Shown: positions 60,518 through 64,000 of the stretch, piece after piece
How positions within the stretch are numbered: the stretch's first letter is position 1
Layout of the letters: each line of letters begins with the position of its first letter
Assembly (NCBI GenBank): GCA_963677165.2
Contig: CAXXSX010000002.1
Span: 2,852,001-2,916,000 of the forward strand
From: JAFGXT01 sp963677165
GTDB lineage: Bacteria > Verrucomicrobiota > Lentisphaeria > Victivallales > SZUA-371
Reading direction: 5' to 3'
DNA: 64,000 bases
Notes under the pieces: generated by a model
What the model was told of the DNA's origin: nothing
What the model saw: only the letters and a program-made list of their open reading frames with translations
The model's database searches: none
Program-made: the position numbers and the translations under genes

Positions 60518-61773
60518 TGCTCCGATTTATCCATTGTGCCGATTTGCATATAGACAGTCCGTTTGCCGGGATACGCGATATTTCTCCTGAGGCGGCGGAT
60601 GTCATGTATCAGGCTCCGTTTCAGGCATTCGGCAATGTGATAGATCTTGCCATAGAAGAAAAGGTTGACTTTGTTATTATTGCCGGTGATGCTTTCAATG
60701 CCCGGGAAAAGAGTTTGTTTGCCTGGTTGCGTTTTCGGGAACAGCTTGAACGATTGAATGCCGCTGATATTCAATGTTTTTACTGCTGTGGTAATCATGA
60801 TCCGCTGGACAACGCCGCCAAGGGGATGACGCTGCCGGAAAACTGTATTCGATTTGGTTCTACGGACGTTGAAAAATACCGTTTTGAGAAGTCCGATAAT
60901 GATGCCGTGGATATTTACGGCATCAGTTTTGATCGTGCCGCGGTTACTGATAATTTGTCATTGCGCTTTAAGCATGAAGATATGCTGGTTCCGGCGATTG
61001 GTGTCCTGCATTGCAATGTGGGATCTACCGGACATGAGAATTATGCTCCCGCTACGGTCGAGGACCTTTGTGCCGCTGGAATGGACTATTGGGCGCTGGG
61101 GCATGTTCACTCCCATTCTATTCTGCGTAAGACCGCTCCGGCGATTGTTTATCCCGGGTGTATCCAGGGATGTAGTCCACGGGAGACCGGCGTGCATGGC
61201 TGCTGTCTGGTGACGATTGATGACGGACGCAATGTTGATGTTGAATTCCGTGCCGTTGATGTGATCCGGTTCCGAGAAATGGAGGTCATGATTGATTCCT
61301 GTGATGAATTGTTTGATGTGATTCCTACTGTGATTTCCAACGTGGAAGATGCGATGTCACAGTCTGGCGGGCGGGGTGAAGTTCTCAGAATTTCTCTGAC
61401 CGGCAGGTCCGCGCTTGATGACGAATTGCGTCGCGGTGGATGTCTCGAAAACATTGTAAATGAGGTGCGGGATAAAATCACGGATTTGGAGCCTTTTGCC
61501 TGGCTGGACCGGATTATGCTTGCAACTACCGGGGATTACGATATTGAAGAACTGCGGATGAACGATGATTTTACTTCTGAATTGATTGGCATATACGATA
61601 CGCTCGAAGCCAACGAAGATTTGGATGAAGAATTGAAGCCGTTGCTGGAAAGTTTGTTTTCCCGCTGGACCGGTAGTGAATGTCTGGAAGTGCCGGATAT
61701 TAAAGTATGTCGTGAGATATGTCGTGAGGCGCTGGATATGACCCTTAGCCGGATAACCGGGGGGGGATCATGA
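60517..61773 (+). CDS. SbcD/Mre11-type nuclease (YhaO-like)
   Basis: A 418-residue metallophosphoesterase with the motifs in order: FIHCADLHIDSPF (D9, H11), IIAGDAFN, CCGNHDPLDN, VLHCNVG and GHVHSHS. The C-terminal ~150 residues are a capping domain with an acidic helical end. Pattern, length and the following ATPase gene match the YhaO/YhaN pair, relatives of SbcD/SbcC that process DNA ends. The start overlaps the permease stop by one base and the end overlaps the next ATG (ATGA). Confidence 0.9.
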   Translation: MLRFIHCADLHIDSPFAGIRDISPEAADVMYQAPFQAFGNVIDLAIEEKVDFVIIAGDAFNAREKSLFAWLRFREQLERLNAADIQCFYCCGNHDPLDNAAKGMTLPENCIRFGSTDVEKYRFEKSDNDAVDIYGISFDRAAVTDNLSLRFKHEDMLVPAIGVLHCNVGSTGHENYAPATVEDLCAAGMDYWALGHVHSHSILRKTAPAIVYPGCIQGCSPRETGVHGCCLVTIDDGRNVDVEFRAVDVIRFREMEVMIDSCDELFDVIPTVISNVEDAMSQSGGRGEVLRISLTGRSALDDELRRGGCLENIVNEVRDKITDLEPFAWLDRIMLATTGDYDIEELRMNDDFTSELIGIYDTLEANEDLDEELKPLLESLFSRWTGSECLEVPDIKVCREICREALDMTLSRITGGGS

Positions 61774-64000
61774 TTATAAAAGACCTTCATATTGACGGAT
61801 TCGGAATATTCTGCGATGCCGATATAAAGAATTTCGAGCATGGCGTGAATGTTATTTACGGTCCCAATGAATTTGGTAAGACTACGCTGCTTGAATTTAT
61901 ACGTCGTGTGCTGTTTGGATTTCCCAATAAAAAGAACCGGGTGAATATGTATCCTGCGCTGAACGGCGGTAATTACGGCGGATATTTGTCGTGTATCATG
62001 GATGACGGGCGTACGGTTGTCATCTCGCGTCACGGACTAACCAAAGGCGGAACTGTAAAAGTCGAGGATGGCGAACATATCCTTCTGGGACAGCACGAAC
62101 TCGATTTGATGTTGGGGACATCCGTCAATTTTTTCCGTAATGTCTACGCCATAACGATCGACGAGATCCAGGAGCTTGGTTCGCTGGAGGATGAAGATAT
62201 TAAAAACCGGATTTACGGAGCCGGACTTGAGCTGGGCAGCGTTTCTTTAGGTGATTTAAGAAATAATCTTACGGACCGGGCCGGGAACATATATCGTCCA
62301 CAGGGAAAAATACAATTTATGCCGGAACGTTACCGGCAGTTGAGCGAAATTCGTCAGCGGATCAAAGATTCCCGGCAGGAATTACCGTTGTTCATGGACA
62401 AGACTGGACAGCTTAATGTGCTGGAAAACCATAGTACGGCATTGGGTTCAGAAGTGGAAGAGTTAAAACGAAAATTGCGTGATCGAGAACGGTTGCGGGA
62501 ACTTTATAATGATTTTATTGAGGTCGATTCTTTCCAGTTAAAACTGACCGCGATTCCGGAAGTGATTGAGTTGCCGAAGGATTTATTCGTACGGCTGGAA
62601 AAACTCAAGGGAGAGCAGGAAAAACTGGAGGAAGAGTCGAAAAATAATCGGATTGAACACGCGGCCGCACAGGAAAGTCTGAAGCGGATATCCATTAATG
62701 CTCCACTGTTGGAGCGGCGCGGTGAGGTCATTGCACTGGAACGAAAAAGCGCAGTATATGCCTCTTCGGTTGAAGATGCCGCCGCACTAGAGAAACGTCG
62801 TGATGAATTGAAGCGAAAAATAGCCGATGGTATTTCCAGACTTGGAATCGACTGGAGTACAGACGCTCTGGAGCAGTTCAATGTTACGGTATTTCAACGG
62901 GAACAAGCCGATAAAGTACGAAGCGATCTTGCCGCTGCCCGGGAAGAGCTTAGCCAGGTTGAATTTAAACAACGTCATGACCTGGAACAGCGTCGCCGTG
63001 AAGCGGACACACAGTATGCTCGTGAACATCGTCGTGGGCTGGTCTTTACAGGGATATTGATTGTTGCCGGAATAGCTGCGGTTATCATCGGAATTTTTAA
63101 ATCTTATATCCTGTCCGGTTTCGGGGTATTTATGATTGTTGCCGGAATGGTGGATGGGATTCTGCGGAACCGCAAGCGCGGAGCGGATCATTCCGCTCCG
63201 GAGATCACCAGTATTTACGAAGACGAGCTAAATGATTTGCTGAAGAAATGTGATGCGCTTGAACATGCCTGGGAACACTTGATGCAGTCATTGAAAGTCC
63301 CGGCTGAAATAACGCCGAGCAATTTTGACAGCTTTGTGGCTGGAATCGATAAGTTGCAGGCCGATAATTCGTTACTTAACGATACCCGCAGGGAACTTGA
63401 TCAAAAACGCAGTCGGATCGAAGAGATTAAAAACGATTACAACCGGATTATCGGACTGCTTGAGGCGGTGCCGTCCGGCGAACTGACTGCCGATGTTGAA
63501 TTATTGTCCAGCGAGCTTGAACGATCGGAGTCCGAGCAGGAAAAGCAACGTTCTCTTAAGGAACGTGCTTCCGAACTTGAACTGCGCAAAAGCGCAATTG
63601 AGCAACAACATGCGGAAGTGCATAAGAAAATCGTGAATTTCTTTGCCGCGTTCGGAGTGGAAAACGAGCATCAGCTTAAGTTGTTGCAGGAACAGTCACT
63701 GGAACGACAGGATATTGAAAATAAACTGGAAATCCTTTCGGGAAGGATGAAAAAGGTTATTGGTGCCGGATGCGGTTTCGAGGATTTTATGGAACGGCTG
63801 AAAAATACTGATCCGGTGGTTCTGGATGACGAACTGGAAGAATTTCGGGAAACGCTGAAAGCAAAAGAAACCGAGCTTCAGGAAAACCGCGAAGCGGTTG
63901 GCAGTATTAAAAAGGAACTGGAAAATCTGGCGTCGCATGACGAACTGATAAAACTCCGCAACCAGGAAGAAGCTTTGATTCGAGAACTCAACGATCTGGC
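61770..64000 (+). CDS. YhaN/SbcC-like AAA ATPase, 5' part (3' end outside window)
   Basis: Starts with ATG at 61770, overlapping the nuclease stop, and stays open to the right edge (over 740 codons). The N-terminus reads MIIKDLHIDGFGIFCDADIK, followed by the Walker A motif GPNEFGKTTLL (residues ~31-41) and NGGNYGGYLS, as in RecN/SbcC-type ATPases. Long coiled-coil segments (LRDRERLRELYND, EKLKGEQEKLEEESK) are interrupted at about 63033-63165 by a hydrophobic hairpin (LVFTGILIVAGIAAVIIGIF..GFGVFMIVAGMVDGIL). This may tether the protein to the membrane, as in YhaN-type relatives. Walker B and signature lie beyond the window. Confidence 0.85.
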   Translation, partial: MIIKDLHIDGFGIFCDADIKNFEHGVNVIYGPNEFGKTTLLEFIRRVLFGFPNKKNRVNMYPALNGGNYGGYLSCIMDDGRTVVISRHGLTKGGTVKVEDGEHILLGQHELDLMLGTSVNFFRNVYAITIDEIQELGSLEDEDIKNRIYGAGLELGSVSLGDLRNNLTDRAGNIYRPQGKIQFMPERYRQLSEIRQRIKDSRQELPLFMDKTGQLNVLENHSTALGSEVEELKRKLRDRERLRELYNDFIEVDSFQLKLTAIPEVIELPKDLFVRLEKLKGEQEKLEEESKNNRIEHAAAQESLKRISINAPLLERRGEVIALERKSAVYASSVEDAAALEKRRDELKRKIADGISRLGIDWSTDALEQFNVTVFQREQADKVRSDLAAAREELSQVEFKQRHDLEQRRREADTQYAREHRRGLVFTGILIVAGIAAVIIGIFKSYILSGFGVFMIVAGMVDGILRNRKRGADHSAPEITSIYEDELNDLLKKCDALEHAWEHLMQSLKVPAEITPSNFDSFVAGIDKLQADNSLLNDTRRELDQKRSRIEEIKNDYNRIIGLLEAVPSGELTADVELLSSELERSESEQEKQRSLKERASELELRKSAIEQQHAEVHKKIVNFFAAFGVENEHQLKLLQEQSLERQDIENKLEILSGRMKKVIGAGCGFEDFMERLKNTDPVVLDDELEEFRETLKAKETELQENREAVGSIKKELENLASHDELIKLRNQEEALIRELNDL

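Overview
The window reads as a Gram-negative chromosome of the Lentisphaerota/Victivallales type within the PVC group. This is inferred from gene content, since there is no rRNA or marker gene to prove it. The pointers are short prepilin-like proteins (FTLIELL N-terminus, internal xDGH motif) next to GntR/LacI-type regulators, two DUF4838 proteins, a sulfatase with a GH2 enzyme, several other glycosidases, and a giant parallel beta-helix surface protein. I saw no tRNA, rRNA, CRISPR array, intact insertion sequence or replication origin.

Layout. (1) 1-4154: 3' part of a giant Gly-rich beta-helix surface protein, open at the left edge. (2) 4230-12949, minus strand: a ten-gene phage-structural cassette beginning with a portal protein and running through a (Ser-Gly)n protein, a glycosyltransferase, a collagen-like tail fibre, a LamG protein, a small membrane protein, a lipoprotein and a DUF1353 protein. 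No capsid, terminase, integrase or lysin is present, although the cassette has its own possible promoter. (3) 13071-18355, minus: regulator, pseudopilin, large secreted enzyme-like protein. (4) 18386-26434: GH2 plus sulfatase, a six-hairpin glycosidase plus DMT transporter, and two divergent AraC regulators. (5) 26449-30156, minus: TetR-controlled HlyD/ABC efflux operon. (6) 30242-30365: cloverleaf-like REP/MITE element. (7) 30520-32657, minus: HD hydrolase, Ser/Thr kinase, C39-like peptidase. (8) 32954-35431, plus: tandem nucleoside-diphosphate-kinase protein and aspartate aminotransferase. (9) 35482-42255, plus: a second regulator, pseudopilin, secreted-protein cassette, here with two DUF4838 proteins. 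(10) 42254-45577, minus: CDP-alcohol phosphatidyltransferase, TVP38/DedA-like protein, GT2 and DegT aminotransferase, probably for a lipid-linked sugar. (11) 45755-51018: GNAT acetyltransferase, GH38 alpha-mannosidase, and a secreted helical-repeat-like protein. (12) 51168-60517: two near-identical APC-permease/PTS-EIIA fusions flanking an AraC/alpha-L-rhamnosidase pair and an AT-rich island of repeats with two orphan exported proteins. (13) 60517-64000: an SbcD/YhaO-like nuclease and a YhaN-like ATPase, translationally coupled to the second permease and open at the right edge.

How it fits together. Most genes serve glycan capture and breakdown. Exported cassettes encode large secreted carbohydrate-active proteins, each with its own regulator and pseudopilin. 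Cytoplasmic glycosidases and a sulfatase, each beside an AraC-type regulator, finish the breakdown. No SusC/SusD-like pair is visible. The most unusual items are the duplicated regulator-pseudopilin-enzyme architecture with consensus promoters over palindromic operators, and the headless portal cassette in which a glycosyltransferase sits beside a Ser-Gly repeat protein.
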